From NCBI GenBank assembly GCA_022701365.1, contig JAKUHH010000090.1:267001-331000 (forward strand): DNA of 64,000 nt, given 5' to 3'. The translations under genes and the position numbers were made by a program. Positions 42,522-52,962 of the stretch are shown one piece after another; the first letter of the stretch is position 1, and each line of letters starts with the position of its first letter. The DNA is from Mycocentrospora acerina. Its lineage: Eukaryota; Ascomycota; Dothideomycetes; Pleosporales. Under the pieces are notes generated by a model that saw only the letters and a list, made by a program, of their open reading frames with translations, was not told where the DNA came from and searched no databases.

Positions 42522-43529
42522 ATGCTCTCAGAAACAATCGTCCCACAATCGCAAGAATTACGAAAAGCTGAGCGCACACCAAATTTCAACAGCAGTGATG
42601 CACATGTTTCTAAGCGAAGACGGATAGATGTGGCACAAGACGATACTAGTGCTTTACAAGAATCAAAACTGCAAATCTCTAAGCAGATACCTTTTACTCT
42701 GACTGAGAATGAATCACCTCGTGTCTCGCGCACAGAGCATGTTAAGGCAATGCTCGAAAAGGAATTACCTAGATTCAAAACCTTCTCGACGCCGAGTCTA
42801 CAACTTTCCTTGGAGTTTCAGCTGATCCAATCTGGGATGGCACTGACAACGGAGGAGCTCGATACTTGTTTCAATCTCATTCACACAACGTCTGGTGATG
42901 ATTACAAAGCTTCAAGCATTGGATGGAACCCCAAACAGAAGAAAGAAGAGATGCGTGATCAGGAGATGATTTATTTACTGATTCGCCGGGATCATGGGAT
43001 TGAAGGGGCGGATGAAAAATGCTCATCAAAAGAAGTCGTCGATACGAAGAGCACAAGCGCTTCTGCGTTTGATAAAGCTAATCACTCAATACCCAGAAAC
43101 ACGCCTGGTAACGAAGACAAGCATTCCACAAGCACAAAATCCGCGCTGCTCAAGCCGCAGCTTGCCGGCGACGCTCAGTCTTCCCATCCACACAGCACCA
43201 ACCCAATCCTCGGCTTCCTCTCCTTCATGTTCACATACGACGACCCGCCACATCAGGATCGCGAAGTCGTTTACCTCTACGAAGTACACCTTGATGAAAA
43301 TCTACGAGGCCGTGGACTCGGCTCTAATCTTGTCAGATTCGTAGAAGAGGTCGCACATCGCTTTGACATCACTAAAACCATGTTGACAGTCTTCACAAGT
43401 AATGAGAAGGCTAGAAGTGTGTACGAGAGGCTAGGCTACACCAAGGATGCGTGCTCGCCAAAGGACAGGGTTATGAGGCGGAAAACTGTCAAGGCTGATT
43501 ATGTGATCATGAGTAAAGAGCTTTTGTAG
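42522..43529 (+). CDS. N-alpha-acetyltransferase 40 / NatD-type enzyme, 335 residues
   Basis: One exon. The ATG at 42522 (context CACCATG) is preferred because the longer frame begins at a TTG. NatD acetylates the N-terminus of histones H4 and H2A. A bipartite basic stretch (KRRRID) near residue 34 may be a nuclear signal. The catalytic domain begins near SLEFQLIQSGMAL. WNPKQKKEEMRDQEMIYLL is followed by strands ILGFLSFMF and VVYLYEVHLDENLRGRGLG; the last holds the acetyl-CoA motif RxxGxG (about 261-267). MLTVFTSNEKARSVYERLGY completes the fold. A Ser/Lys-rich insertion of about 70 residues separates two core strands, longer than I know in other family members. The C-terminus VIMSKELL matches the family ending. 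Confidence 0.87.
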   Translation: MLSETIVPQSQELRKAERTPNFNSSDAHVSKRRRIDVAQDDTSALQESKLQISKQIPFTLTENESPRVSRTEHVKAMLEKELPRFKTFSTPSLQLSLEFQLIQSGMALTTEELDTCFNLIHTTSGDDYKASSIGWNPKQKKEEMRDQEMIYLLIRRDHGIEGADEKCSSKEVVDTKSTSASAFDKANHSIPRNTPGNEDKHSTSTKSALLKPQLAGDAQSSHPHSTNPILGFLSFMFTYDDPPHQDREVVYLYEVHLDENLRGRGLGSNLVRFVEEVAHRFDITKTMLTVFTSNEKARSVYERLGYTKDACSPKDRVMRRKTVKADYVIMSKELL

Positions 43530-44169
43530 CCGCTTAGGCTGCTGTTGGAGAAGACGCGGCAATTTTTTAGGCGATTTTGATTGTGACGTTCTCGGAGGAA
43601 AATCTAGTCTCGACGTTGATGTCATACCATCTTCTCTTCATCCTCTAGAATAGGTCCGGGTTGATCGATGCTGGATATATTTCGCGTGCTTTGCTGATAT
43701 CGCATGGTTGCCACATCCTATAGGATAAAACAGTCGTCAAAAATTACAAACTTATTGATCCTCAAGCCTCTAAGTCTAAAATCCCGATTTCAGACTGGCC
43801 ATTTACATGTCTCTTCCCCGATCAACACTGCCGAGACACAGTCTATCATTTGCACATTGATAGTTTCCCTCGCCCATCCTGGGCTAGTTTCACAATATTA
43901 TCATCTTAAATATCTATACTTACTCTTCTGTAGACTCAAATATGATGGAGAGCGCTTACACACAAAGGCCATGTGTGGCACACGAGACCTGGTTCGACTT
44001 GTCAATGTCACAAAAATCTGCACAACCATGATTTCAGAGCAGGTCTTGCCCAATGTCTCAAATGTAACATCCGACAAATATGTAAATATGTCCGGACCAC
44101 TGCTTTTGTGGAAGTACTACCACCAATCCACTTCACCCCTCAACCTGACTTTTGATCAAAATACAAAAC
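43530..44169. other. intergenic, nothing recognised
   Basis: A 161-codon frame (43704-44189) is open but is AT-rich and without domain resemblance. I regard it as chance. Confidence 0.4.
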
Positions 44170-44745
44170 ATGCCTTATTCCCTTCTTAAACGCCTCCTCA
44201 CAATGTTGTACCTCCGCCGCAGGCCACCTCCCACAATAGACCCCCCCGTCCCCATTGCAACCTGGAAATGTCCCTCTTCCCACCTGAACACCATCACCTA
44301 CAGTCCCTATCCCAGCATGCAACCACTCAGCCGTCTCAAATGCGCACTTTGCCACAACCCCACAGTCAAGAAACCCTCGGACCCTATGACCTCACTCCAC
44401 TACGCTACCCATGAACTCTTCTTCTACCGGCGCCCGGCAAACAATGGATACACCGACGGCCAGCTACTGTACTATACGATTGCGACGCCGAGGCTGGATA
44501 GGGATACAGGGTATCTCTGTCATTGTTGCGGGCGATCGTGGAGGACGGAAGTTCTGTGGAGGAGATGGGGACGAGGACGAGAGTGTATGGTTGTGGGGAG
44601 GAGGATTTGGTGTAGATGTGGGATGAAGATGTGGCGGCAGGGGTTGTACACATTGTTTGAAGTGGTAGATAAGGCGCAGGTTGGAAAGGCGAAGCAGGGT
44701 CCGGTATGGGAAGAGCCGTTGTGGCAGGATCCGTCGCGAGAATAA
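44170..44745 (+). CDS. hypothetical cysteine-motif protein, 191 residues
   Basis: One exon from ATG 44170 (MPYSLLKRLLTML); the frame upstream opens only from a TTG. Three cysteine pairs suggest a zinc-binding fold: KCALCHN near residue 56, YLCHCCGRSW near 117 and IWCRCGMK near 145. A His-rich segment (SLHYATHELFFYRR) lies between the first two. The family is not recognised. The C-terminus is basic and Trp-rich. It is convergent with the leucine-rich-repeat gene, 110 bases away. The pattern of spaced CxxC and CxC pairs makes a real gene likely. Confidence 0.55.
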   Translation: MPYSLLKRLLTMLYLRRRPPPTIDPPVPIATWKCPSSHLNTITYSPYPSMQPLSRLKCALCHNPTVKKPSDPMTSLHYATHELFFYRRPANNGYTDGQLLYYTIATPRLDRDTGYLCHCCGRSWRTEVLWRRWGRGRECMVVGRRIWCRCGMKMWRQGLYTLFEVVDKAQVGKAKQGPVWEEPLWQDPSRE

Positions 44746-44855
44746 GAATGGGCCAGGTGAGGTAGCAGGTGTGAAGTACACAATTTGAAGACATCAACTT
44801 TTGTACAGTGACTTTATTCGTGCCCATCCGGTGATGTGACCATCCCTTGCTCAGC

Positions 44856-46544
44856 TCATAGATCTTGTTCGCCAATCACAAGCTCCTTAGGCCTCTCACG
44901 CATCTCGGCTGGCACACACGACCACGAGCATACTTTGACTTTGAGCGGGTAGAACCGTTTGTATTGCCAGAACTCGATCCACTCAGCCCTCGCAGTTATG
45001 TACTCGCGCTTGCATACGTGGCAGTTTCGAAACTCGCTGTAGCCACCCTTGCTGTTCTCCATGGCTTGTTCGATGATACCATCGGCGTCGATGGGCACAG
45101 GCTCGGGAATAAGGTCGCGAACATCAGCTATGGATAGGCTGTCCAGATGTCGTTTCCGCAGAACATTATGAATACATGTAGCGACGAGGGGTTGGACGCT
45201 CGAAGTGGATGGTGGAGAGAACCATGTGGTCGGGAGGTCATAAGCGCCTCGAGTCGTTTCGACAATGGTGCAGTATCCATCTTGGTTGCTAGTGGGTTGA
45301 GCAGGCGAGCCCCTGATCAGCATCCCAGCTTGGTCCAAGTAGGACACTGGCGTTCGAGCGTAGTATGTAGGCGAGAAGATATGCTCCTCCTCTTTTGCAC
45401 GTCTGATGCATTGGTATTTGACCTGGGGATGATGGGAGAAGAATCCCTCGTCCACAACTTGCAACTTCTCATCATGCGACATTGGTTGGGACATTGAGGT
45501 CCAAGATTCCAATTTGCGTATACACCAGATATCGCCTTCTGGGTCTGAACTTGTGGGGAGATTGGCATATAGATCTGGAAGCATCTCATAAGCGAGTATC
45601 TGATGCTCTTCGATGGACCTCGGTGTTGGTCTGGGTACAATGCGACCGGGAGAGGCAAGATTGAACATGTAGGCTGGTGATGGGAGCTTGTGCTCGAGTA
45701 GATCCTGGTTGCCCACGTTTCGAATGTCTTCCAATTTTCCATATGGCTTGAACAATTTGAGAAGCTCAAAAGGCAACGACACCAGTTTGTTTAGTGACAA
45801 ATTCAAAATCTGCAGATTACGCAGCTGACCAATTTGCGACGGGAGCTCTGTAATGCTATTGTTTCTGAGATCGAGTGTTGTCAAAAATCGCACATCAAAA
45901 AGAGACGGAGTGAGTCGATTGAGATAGTTGTCGCTTAAGTCAAGATGCAGCTCAGGAATCATCGAACGAAACTGGCCTTCGGTAGGAAGAGAACTGCCAG
46001 GAATTGGTGGCATTTTGATCACCGAATCAAGCTCGCCAATGTGGCGAATTTCTTCATCGTCAAGATCCAGGCCTTTGAAGTCGTAGACTTCAGCGTTCTT
46101 GTCTAATCCCATGCGCAATCGCGAGTAGAAAACGCTTTCGACAGCCGTGGCAAATGAATGCTCATTCCACGTGTTGGGGAGATCGAAGGGCGATTTATGT
46201 TCTGGAAGCGGATCCTGGGATCCATCAGACGCATCGCTCATCATAAAGACGCCTGAGTCGAAGTTGCGCGTCATCTTTGTCTTTTTGGGCTCTGGTGTAT
46301 TGTGCGCCGACTCGCCATTTTCCGACTCCCACCATGCGCCTTTGCGCTTATTCTTGAAAATGCGAGGGGACTCGTAATTTCCCACATCTGCAGACTCACG
46401 AGAATCATCGCTGGAGAAGAGAGGTGGTGGTGAACTTGACTTGGGCGAAAATGTATGGTCGCGTGGCTCGAAGAATGGTGAACTCGGGAGGCTGGGAGCG
46501 CTCGCGCGAGGGGGAGATGATGGCAATATCGCGTCGCTGTCCAT
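44856..46544 (-). CDS. leucine-rich-repeat protein, 562 residues
   Basis: One exon. The ATG at 46544 (MDSDAILPSSPP) is the first in frame. The N-terminal 130 residues are Ser/Pro-rich with basic runs and look disordered. Residues about 205-260 contain three to four leucine-rich repeats (LHLDLSDNYLNRL, LTTLDLRNNSITELPSQIG, LQILNLSLNKLVSLPFELL). A Pro-rich middle follows. The C-terminal 60 residues hold CHVCKREY ... KVKVCSWSC, a possible zinc-binding pair. The layout fits a conserved fungal LRR family with a nuclear or signalling scaffold role that I cannot define further. A divergent intergenic region of about 950 bases lies upstream. Confidence 0.85.
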   Translation of the reverse strand: MDSDAILPSSPPRASAPSLPSSPFFEPRDHTFSPKSSSPPPLFSSDDSRESADVGNYESPRIFKNKRKGAWWESENGESAHNTPEPKKTKMTRNFDSGVFMMSDASDGSQDPLPEHKSPFDLPNTWNEHSFATAVESVFYSRLRMGLDKNAEVYDFKGLDLDDEEIRHIGELDSVIKMPPIPGSSLPTEGQFRSMIPELHLDLSDNYLNRLTPSLFDVRFLTTLDLRNNSITELPSQIGQLRNLQILNLSLNKLVSLPFELLKLFKPYGKLEDIRNVGNQDLLEHKLPSPAYMFNLASPGRIVPRPTPRSIEEHQILAYEMLPDLYANLPTSSDPEGDIWCIRKLESWTSMSQPMSHDEKLQVVDEGFFSHHPQVKYQCIRRAKEEEHIFSPTYYARTPVSYLDQAGMLIRGSPAQPTSNQDGYCTIVETTRGAYDLPTTWFSPPSTSSVQPLVATCIHNVLRKRHLDSLSIADVRDLIPEPVPIDADGIIEQAMENSKGGYSEFRNCHVCKREYITARAEWIEFWQYKRFYPLKVKVCSWSCVPAEMRERPKELVIGEQDL

Positions 46545-47492
46545 AATTTCCACTGTCGAGATGATTGCACTCAGAGATTCAAGTTACCAGTTCCAGATGG
46601 CAGTCAGATGAGAACGAATACACCCAACCGCGTATATTCGGACAGTGATGAACAAGTATATTTGAGTTGAGACGCGTGATGGAGCTCGACACGCGAACCC
46701 CGCTAGTGCTTCAGGGTCCAGATTTCGTCATGACACGATCCACGGTTCGTTGCGTTCGCACGTGCACCCCGCAACCTCCTAATCTCACCTTTTATTCTAA
46801 ATCACTACATGATGGAAATCCACCACTGGAATGTTAAACGAAAGAGCTATGAGTATGGAGATGCTTTCGACATTCAAAAAAAAGCCCCCGATATCAAGGT
46901 AGGTACCCATATGTTCTCTGGCAAGTCAAACAATACAATCGTACGAACGGCACGACACTATCCCTACACACCCATCTACAGTCTTCGTACATTTTATCAA
47001 GAAAGAATTATTGTGATAGCCTAGAGAATTGGATCTTTGAAATAAAGACCCCATGGAAAAGGTAAAGTAAGGCTAACGACGGAGTAATATGCCGCCACTT
47101 AAGAGAACGTTTTTAACGGCCTTGGTATCGCATCAGAGCACGGACCATGAGCCTATTCTTGTTCCAGGAGCCTTGATGGCGAAACTACATAACATCTCCG
47201 CACCATCTTCTAAGTTGAGAGCTCGTATTGGTCTGATTCCTTATACCCCTGGTGTATTTGTTTCGCGGAAGCGACCAAGAACAAAGTGCCTCACATGAGA
47301 CTAAAACAGGAAGGGGCCGCGTAACACTTGCCAGCATCACACGTTTTAATATCTGCAGTCATGACATCTTCGGGAAACATAAACGAGCTACGATAGAAGG
47401 GAGTCGTTATTTATAGACTCTAAAAGGATGCAAGGAAAGTCTTGGTTTGGAATCTTATTCAATTGTTTCCGCCAGACACTGCTGAACCTTGT
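46545..47492. other. intergenic with weak short frames
   Basis: A 71-codon ATG frame (46809-47024) is open; it can also be spliced (46809-46898 joined to 46982-47065) into 57 codons. Neither version resembles a known protein. A 70-codon frame follows at 47089-47298. I do not call genes here. Confidence 0.35.
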
Positions 47493-47858
47493 ATGAACTT
47501 CTCCTCCAGCCAATCCTTGTGGCTTTTGTATCGTGACACGATGCCGATTCTCTTGTATAACGGAGCGCGACTGGTGCTAGGTCAGGACAAAAGTCTGACC
47601 AATATCACTATCGTCTTTCAAAATATAGATATTCTGAACAACGTCTACGTGGCGTCTGCGCTCGTCATTCCAACGCGCAACTATGATCTCCTGGGTAGAG
47701 AGTTCCACAGTGAGAAATACGATGGATATCTCGGCACGGAGGGCGAGGTGTGGAGCGCAAGAAAGGTCCCTGCCGAGGCTATGTTTCTACATTCTAGTGA
47801 CTGGCTGCTGCCGAAGCCGAGGATTAATGTGAATCGGGCTTTTTGGGATAAAATATAG
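47493..47858 (+). CDS. hypothetical protein or C-terminal gene fragment, 121 residues
   Basis: An ATG frame runs from 47493 to 47858 and is open a little further upstream without an ATG. The sequence (LLYNGARLVLGQDKSLTNIT, VIPTRNYDLLGREFHSEKYD) has a folded-protein pattern but no recognised family. Lack of a clear start suggests either a missing upstream exon or a truncated gene. Confidence 0.35.
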   Translation: MNFSSSQSLWLLYRDTMPILLYNGARLVLGQDKSLTNITIVFQNIDILNNVYVASALVIPTRNYDLLGREFHSEKYDGYLGTEGEVWSARKVPAEAMFLHSSDWLLPKPRINVNRAFWDKI

Positions 47859-48196
47859 CCCTGCGTGTCGAAAGATGGGTGGAAAGGAGAGATGTGAGAA
47901 TAGGGAGGTATGGGAAGGGGTTAGGAAAGATTTTAGAGACAGAAGAGAGAGGATTTGTGGGAGAAGATTTGATAGTCATATGAATGGGGTACAGACGAGG
48001 AGTGAGGTGAGAAGACGGTATGAACTGATTTTTGAACGAGTGACTGGGTGTGGGAGTGGGATATTTATAATGCTGATGTCCATCTGATTAATTGTGATGA
48101 GATTGTGCACCTATAACGACGATGAACAGGAAATCTTCAACCAAAACATGATATTTGAGCGAGTGCGGAACAGTGAAACATACTGTCTGTTTATAC
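47859..48196. other. short intergenic, nothing recognised
   Basis: GA-rich on the plus strand between 47875 and 48060, with no convincing gene. Confidence 0.4.
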
Positions 48197-48989
48197 TTAG
48201 AGTCCCGCGATGCTTCTGATCCCCGCATTTGTTACCAGCGTCCCCTCCATTCCTATCCCCGTTCCCTTTAGCGGCTCTCCCTTGGACATGGCCAGCTCGG
48301 TCATGACCTTCCCCATCGGCTCCGTCGGTGTCATCATACTTTTGTACAATAAATTAAAGGGTGGAATCAACGCACTCAAATACCATGGCCGCTTTGGAAT
48401 GAAGTCATGGATTGCAGGGTGATGTGTCCAATCCACGCCGCCCGGTCGAACGTTGTAGACTTTGAACATGGGATTTTGCTTATGAAATTCGAAGAGTGCA
48501 GTCTCAATTTGTCCCTTGACGCGGCCGAATAAAGGCGTAAACATGCCAGGTGACTGTGTCGCGCCTTCGCCCGAGACATAGACGAATGTGAAGGGCGAGG
48601 CGGGGTTGATTTTGGAGAAGGCGTGTGCAGCAGCGAGAGGATAGTCGTATGTGATTTCAAAGTACTTACTATTGCGACGTTAGTAACATGTGTGTTGTTG
48701 CGCGAAAAAATATCAGGTCTTCAAAGTATGCGTACTCTTTGTCCACGTCGTTCTGCGAGACACCGAGCGCCCACACGCAGCCTTGCGCATCTTTCAGTTC
48801 CTCGAGCAGCGCGCTGTCATACGTCTTGAAGTCTTTGTGGATGATGACCTTGGCCTTTTCGTGTCCTTCTGCCATTGCGACAGGGCGCCTGCTGAGGATG
48901 GAGATACGACTAATGCTTTCCTGGGCGAGCATGTTGTTGAGGACAGATGCGCCGACGAGGCCCGTCGCGCCAGTGAGGATGAGATGCAT
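48197..48989 (-). CDS. NAD(P)-binding Rossmann-fold protein (atypical SDR/nucleoside-diphosphate-sugar epimerase-like), 241 residues
   Basis: Exon 1 (48989-48736) and exon 2 (48668-48197) flank a 67-base intron that starts GTACGC, has a TTACTAAC branch sequence and ends AATAG. MHLILTGATGLVGASVLNNM opens with the GxxGxxG dinucleotide-binding motif at residues 7-13. SRRPVAM and KDFKTYDSALLEELKDAQGCVWALGVSQ follow the usual atypical short-chain dehydrogenase order. After the splice, ITYDYPLAAAHAF and FTFVYVSGEGA continue the fold. RPGGVDWTHHP is the substrate-side loop. The canonical YxxxK is not obvious, so the protein may be a reductase-like member with altered catalysis. Fungal homologues are usually annotated only as NAD-binding or nucleoside-diphosphate-sugar epimerase. 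Confidence 0.82.
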
Positions 48990-49694
48990 GGTGAGTTCGA
49001 TTCGAGGTAGCTTAGCTGCTGATGCTGCGGAGGGGTTGAAGGCTCTCTTTATCTGCTGCGAGGAGGGGAAGTAAGCGCTACTGCCGTGAACCTGTGGATG
49101 AGCATTGTGATGCTGCCTCCGTTGCCTTGACAGGCGTTAAGTCCGTGTCATGGTGAGCTCTCTAACTCCGCCGTTGGAGCACAAGAATCGCCTCTCCCAA
49201 TGTCGAGAAAATGTGGCGTTTCGAAGGCTGAAGGCGGTGGGGCACGGAGTTTAGATGTAGTTGCAAGGTTCCGTCCGGTGTCCGTTGAACTAACAGCCAT
49301 GACTAGGCGGCAGGTGGGTTTACGAGGCAGGCGCCATGCTTGCGACGTGCATCGTCGCGCTGCACAATACCGTGTAGTTCGTCCAAGACATGCGACCCGT
49401 CTTGAAATGGGCCTGCACCAGCACCGCGCTCCCATCTTATCTCGCTGTTCGTGCTTGAGCTCACCATGACAACGGGTACAAGGATCAGACGGCCCTCGGC
49501 GGCCTTGATTCTTGAAATCTCTCGGGAGTCGCGGATCAGGTCGCGTACGTAGGTACCTTGCTAGAATCATATCTTGCAAGCATGGTCTGCCGTCCAGGCC
49601 CGGAAGATTTGCTTCTCGTGAATCTCTCTTCTTCGTCCCCACATTCATATTCTCGCGCTTCTCGCAGTCCCTCGTTCGACCAGCTGCCGCCAGC
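48990..49694. other. divergent promoter and leader region
   Basis: It lies between the Rossmann-fold gene and the F-box/LRR-like gene. The frame of the latter is open from 49512, but only from a TTG. Overlapping minus-strand frames (49148-49720) are GC-rich shadows. No gene is called. Confidence 0.4.
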
Positions 49695-51911
49695 ATGGCC
49701 GCTGCAGAGGCCCTGCGCAATCGCCAGATCGTCTCACAAGTCCTACACCATCTCTACGAATCGAAACTGAAGGAGCGCGTACAGCAAGGGCCAGACCAAC
49801 CTGTGGAGTTTTTTGAGTTCCGGCCTAGGTTGGTGCCATGCATCCTGGTCAACAAGCTGTGGGCGGAAGAAGGAACGTCAATATTATGGAAAAACTATCC
49901 CGTCCTGCCAGCTCTCAATTCCATGGCCTACCATCGACGACAGTGGTATGCGAACAAGGTTGAGCGCATATTCTCTGCCATACCGGCCGATAGCAATGAG
50001 GATCTAGGTTATCTGGACGGACTGCAATGGCCAAGTTTAAGGAACCTCGAATTGAACATAGACTGGATGAGCCATGGATCCAGCTTTCAAAGTATGCTAC
50101 ATGCCAGCCTCGAACATTTAGAGCTGAGCGGGTTCCAGATGGGGGGCTCTGACTACTTTGCTGACACTATTCTTCCTGCTCTCTTGCTTCCGTGCCAGAA
50201 CCTCAAGAGTGTACACATTGGCTCGCAAGCTATTGACGCACATGATCCTGTCGACGGTTTCGCACTACTTGATTGTCTTGAATCAGTACCAACTATCCAG
50301 GACATACGAATTATAAAAGCAAATTTTTTGGACAAAGATTTGTTGTTCTGCCGCCTCAGCCAACGGCCTGGTCTTCAAGCCTTGGAGATTGGTCTCGATC
50401 CAGGAATACAACTTCTGCCTTACTTCTCAGGACCCAATGCCTTGCCCTCTCCTTTTGCATCTTTGCAACGTCTCAGTACTACCTGCTATCCTGAGATCGC
50501 TCTCGCTCTTCCAGTACATCTTCCCTTGCTTCAAAACGTTCAGTTTAACATTGTTCGCATACCCGAACAGCCTATGGAATTTTCAGATCTCAGTATCTTT
50601 GATGACCTTTTGGCTTCTTTTTCACAATGTCCACAACTGAGAGCGTTGAATGTCAATATTGGCCAGCTTGCAGTTGGTTTCCCCGCTGAGGGATTGTATC
50701 CTTCTCTGAGCGGAAAATCTTTGGTCGGGCTCGCTACCGCATGTTCCAAGCTGCAAGATATTAGTATATTTGTGTCTCGGCCGTCAGCAATCAATGGCTC
50801 GGGTATATCGAGTCGACATTTTCAATCGTTCTGCGAGAAGTTACCGCACTTGAGGAGTCTGTGCCTAAATCTTCATCCTACCACTGCAACGAGTCTCCAA
50901 GCTTCCGCACTCCAAAGTCTTGGCAGATATTGCCCTAACCTTGAATTGCTACGCATGAAGATTCCGTTGCAACTACCAAGCTTGACTAGCACCGATGATG
51001 CAGCTAGCCCATTGAGCGGCGATAGGGTCCCTAAATCCCCAACAATAGTAAATTTTAGTAGACCTACTTCATCGGCGTCTTTTGAAGGTTATAGTGTCAG
51101 GCAAAACAGTCCTACAGATTCCGTACTATCTTCAAGAATTCCTACGTCGAAAGTTCAACCATGTTTCCCTCGCCTCACCCGACTTGGCATTGCGCGTCCC
51201 AAAACCTTACTCTCCACTGTATCGGCAACCTCGCGTGTGAACCCAGTCATCGATCCAAGACTCGAGAAAGACGTAGTCCGCTCCTGGGCACAGCCTCTAT
51301 TGAAGCATTTCCCTCGCCTGGAGATACTAGAAGCGTGGGGAGACTCGACCGGTTGGGAGAATCACTCACTCAACTATTTCTTACTGTCAGAAAAAGACGA
51401 GATATTAGCAACAATGTGGGAATTCTTGAGCGGTCTGGAACAAGACCTATGGTTAGATGAGACACAAAGTCCTGTCCCCGCAGCAGAAGAGATAGATTAC
51501 CACGTGGATCATCAAGAAGAGAAGAGTAGCTTTGAAAACCAGAGTAGCGGAGATGACTGGGAAAAAGCCAGTCTTGTGAACGAATTCCCCGCCAGTTGGC
51601 GAACTGGCAATATAAAATATATGGACGCTATTCATGAAGAGCCTGAAGATGTGCCGATATCTGAACACACACTGGTTGGTTCTTCGCTGGGCGAGGAAGA
51701 AACAGTGAATAGGAAAGATCTCGTAAATGAAGGGGATGTCATAAACGAAGGAGATCTCGCGACAGAAGGAGTCGAGATCTACATTCATGAGCTGGAAGAC
51801 AATCAACCATCCGTTACAGTAGCAGTGACCGATTTAGAAGATTCTACACCGACGAAGCAGAACGGTCTCCGCGGGTTACTGAAAAGCATGATACGACCGA
51901 GAGTTCGATGA
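49695..51911 (+). CDS. F-box/leucine-rich-repeat-like protein, 738 residues
   Basis: One exon. The ATG at 49695 (MAAAEALRNRQIVSQVLHHL) is the first in the frame. The N-terminal region, with VPCILVNKLWAEEGTSILWKNYP, follows the fungal F-box/LRR pattern (cllVnrlWaeegtrILW). Residues about 110-470 contain irregular leucine-rich repeats (LRNLELNIDW, LEHLELSGFQ, LRALNVNIGQ, LRSLCLNLHP, LELLRMKIPL), as in RNI-type F-box proteins that recruit substrates to SCF ubiquitin ligases. A Ser/Pro linker follows, and FPRLTRLGI / FPRLEILEAWGD resume the repeat. The C-terminal 130 residues are acidic and include three copies of a six-residue unit (DLVNEG, DVINEG, DLATEG). No membrane segments. The substrate is unknown. 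Confidence 0.83.
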   Translation: MAAAEALRNRQIVSQVLHHLYESKLKERVQQGPDQPVEFFEFRPRLVPCILVNKLWAEEGTSILWKNYPVLPALNSMAYHRRQWYANKVERIFSAIPADSNEDLGYLDGLQWPSLRNLELNIDWMSHGSSFQSMLHASLEHLELSGFQMGGSDYFADTILPALLLPCQNLKSVHIGSQAIDAHDPVDGFALLDCLESVPTIQDIRIIKANFLDKDLLFCRLSQRPGLQALEIGLDPGIQLLPYFSGPNALPSPFASLQRLSTTCYPEIALALPVHLPLLQNVQFNIVRIPEQPMEFSDLSIFDDLLASFSQCPQLRALNVNIGQLAVGFPAEGLYPSLSGKSLVGLATACSKLQDISIFVSRPSAINGSGISSRHFQSFCEKLPHLRSLCLNLHPTTATSLQASALQSLGRYCPNLELLRMKIPLQLPSLTSTDDAASPLSGDRVPKSPTIVNFSRPTSSASFEGYSVRQNSPTDSVLSSRIPTSKVQPCFPRLTRLGIARPKTLLSTVSATSRVNPVIDPRLEKDVVRSWAQPLLKHFPRLEILEAWGDSTGWENHSLNYFLLSEKDEILATMWEFLSGLEQDLWLDETQSPVPAAEEIDYHVDHQEEKSSFENQSSGDDWEKASLVNEFPASWRTGNIKYMDAIHEEPEDVPISEHTLVGSSLGEEETVNRKDLVNEGDVINEGDLATEGVEIYIHELEDNQPSVTVAVTDLEDSTPTKQNGLRGLLKSMIRPRVR

Positions 51912-52674
51912 CATAACAAGGCGTAACGACACATTTTTCATGGGAATAATGGTAATATTTTCTTTACAATGCATTGTTACCTTCAATCTTTGATGCACAT
52001 ATTTGTACAAATGAGAGTTGGGTGTAGGTTCTCATGTATTATTTGATTTTCTTTTATCTAACCGTTTTTTTTGTGTCTCCATGTGTGGTTAGCACCACCC
52101 AGATACCTCTTTGAAGTATATACTTCCTTCAATTCGATTCTATTCCTACCACTATATACAAGCCTGTTGATAATCAACCTCTTCTTCAATATTAATCCCC
52201 AATCATCACCAATCTACACAATGTCCCGGAAATAGTCAGCATACGCTCACTATCCCCTCAAGAATATCGTAACATACCTTGTTACCACTCAGGCATCTAC
52301 ACTGAGTCTGTCTTAGCTTCACCCTCAAGGCTACTAGACCCCAGCGGTACGTTGACCCGCAGACTCAGCACTGGGGACTACTGTATTGTGGGACAGAGAC
52401 CGTGAGGCGAGAACCCATGTGACTGAGAGAGAGGAGGGACTAGAGGACGTCAGTATTGTTTTGCGCGTAAAAAAATTGCGGTTGATTTATGAGCCTTTGG
52501 AGTCTTCGGTGCATTAACATACAGGTAACGAGACTGTTATGTGGGAACCTGGAGAATTCGCATCAGTGAAATCCACACACTCATCCAACGCCTTATGTAC
52601 TAGGTTGGAGAATACAACAACCAATCACCCTTTCGAAAGATTCGCTTACCGCACGTAAAACCGCTGACACGCCA
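51912..52674. other. intergenic, nothing recognised
   Basis: AT-rich 3' UTR of the F-box-like gene followed by spacer. A weak hairpin (AGACCCCAG near 52338 with CTGGGGACT near 52371) is present. Confidence 0.4.
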
Positions 52675-52962
52675 CTATATCACCGATCTCTTCGCCAGAT
52701 CGCTGATCTCCTTGAACTTGTGCCGCATGCGGCGAAACAGCGATGGTGGGGATGGCAGTGGTGGGAGGGGTTTGGGCGGCAGCGGCTTCTCAACGTCCAC
52801 CGCTGTTGGCTTGTTCGCGTTGTCCTTGTCCGTAGTAGTTGCCATTACCGCGGGTGCGCTTGCTGGGCGGAAGACCGCCTCCTCGAAGGCGGTTAGACGC
52901 GGAGGGGGAGAACGGGGAGGAGAGGGTTGGAGGAGGAGAGCGGAGATATTGGGGAATGACAT
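52675..52962 (-). CDS. small proline-rich hypothetical protein, 95 residues
   Basis: A single ATG frame from 52962 to 52675. The product has a hydrophobic start (MSFPNISALLLQP), then Pro-rich segments (PSPPRSPPPRL; EKPLPPKPLPPLPSPP) and a basic C-terminus (LFRRMRHKFKEI). The PxxP-rich part could bind SH3 domains. No family is recognised. Codon choice is GC-rich relative to the surrounding DNA, which supports coding. Confidence 0.5.
   Translation of the reverse strand: MSFPNISALLLQPSPPRSPPPRLTAFEEAVFRPASAPAVMATTTDKDNANKPTAVDVEKPLPPKPLPPLPSPPSLFRRMRHKFKEISDLAKRSVI

Noticed and set aside
46809..47065. 57-codon two-exon gene model
   Set aside because: The unspliced frame is equally open, the product is very short and nothing resembles it.
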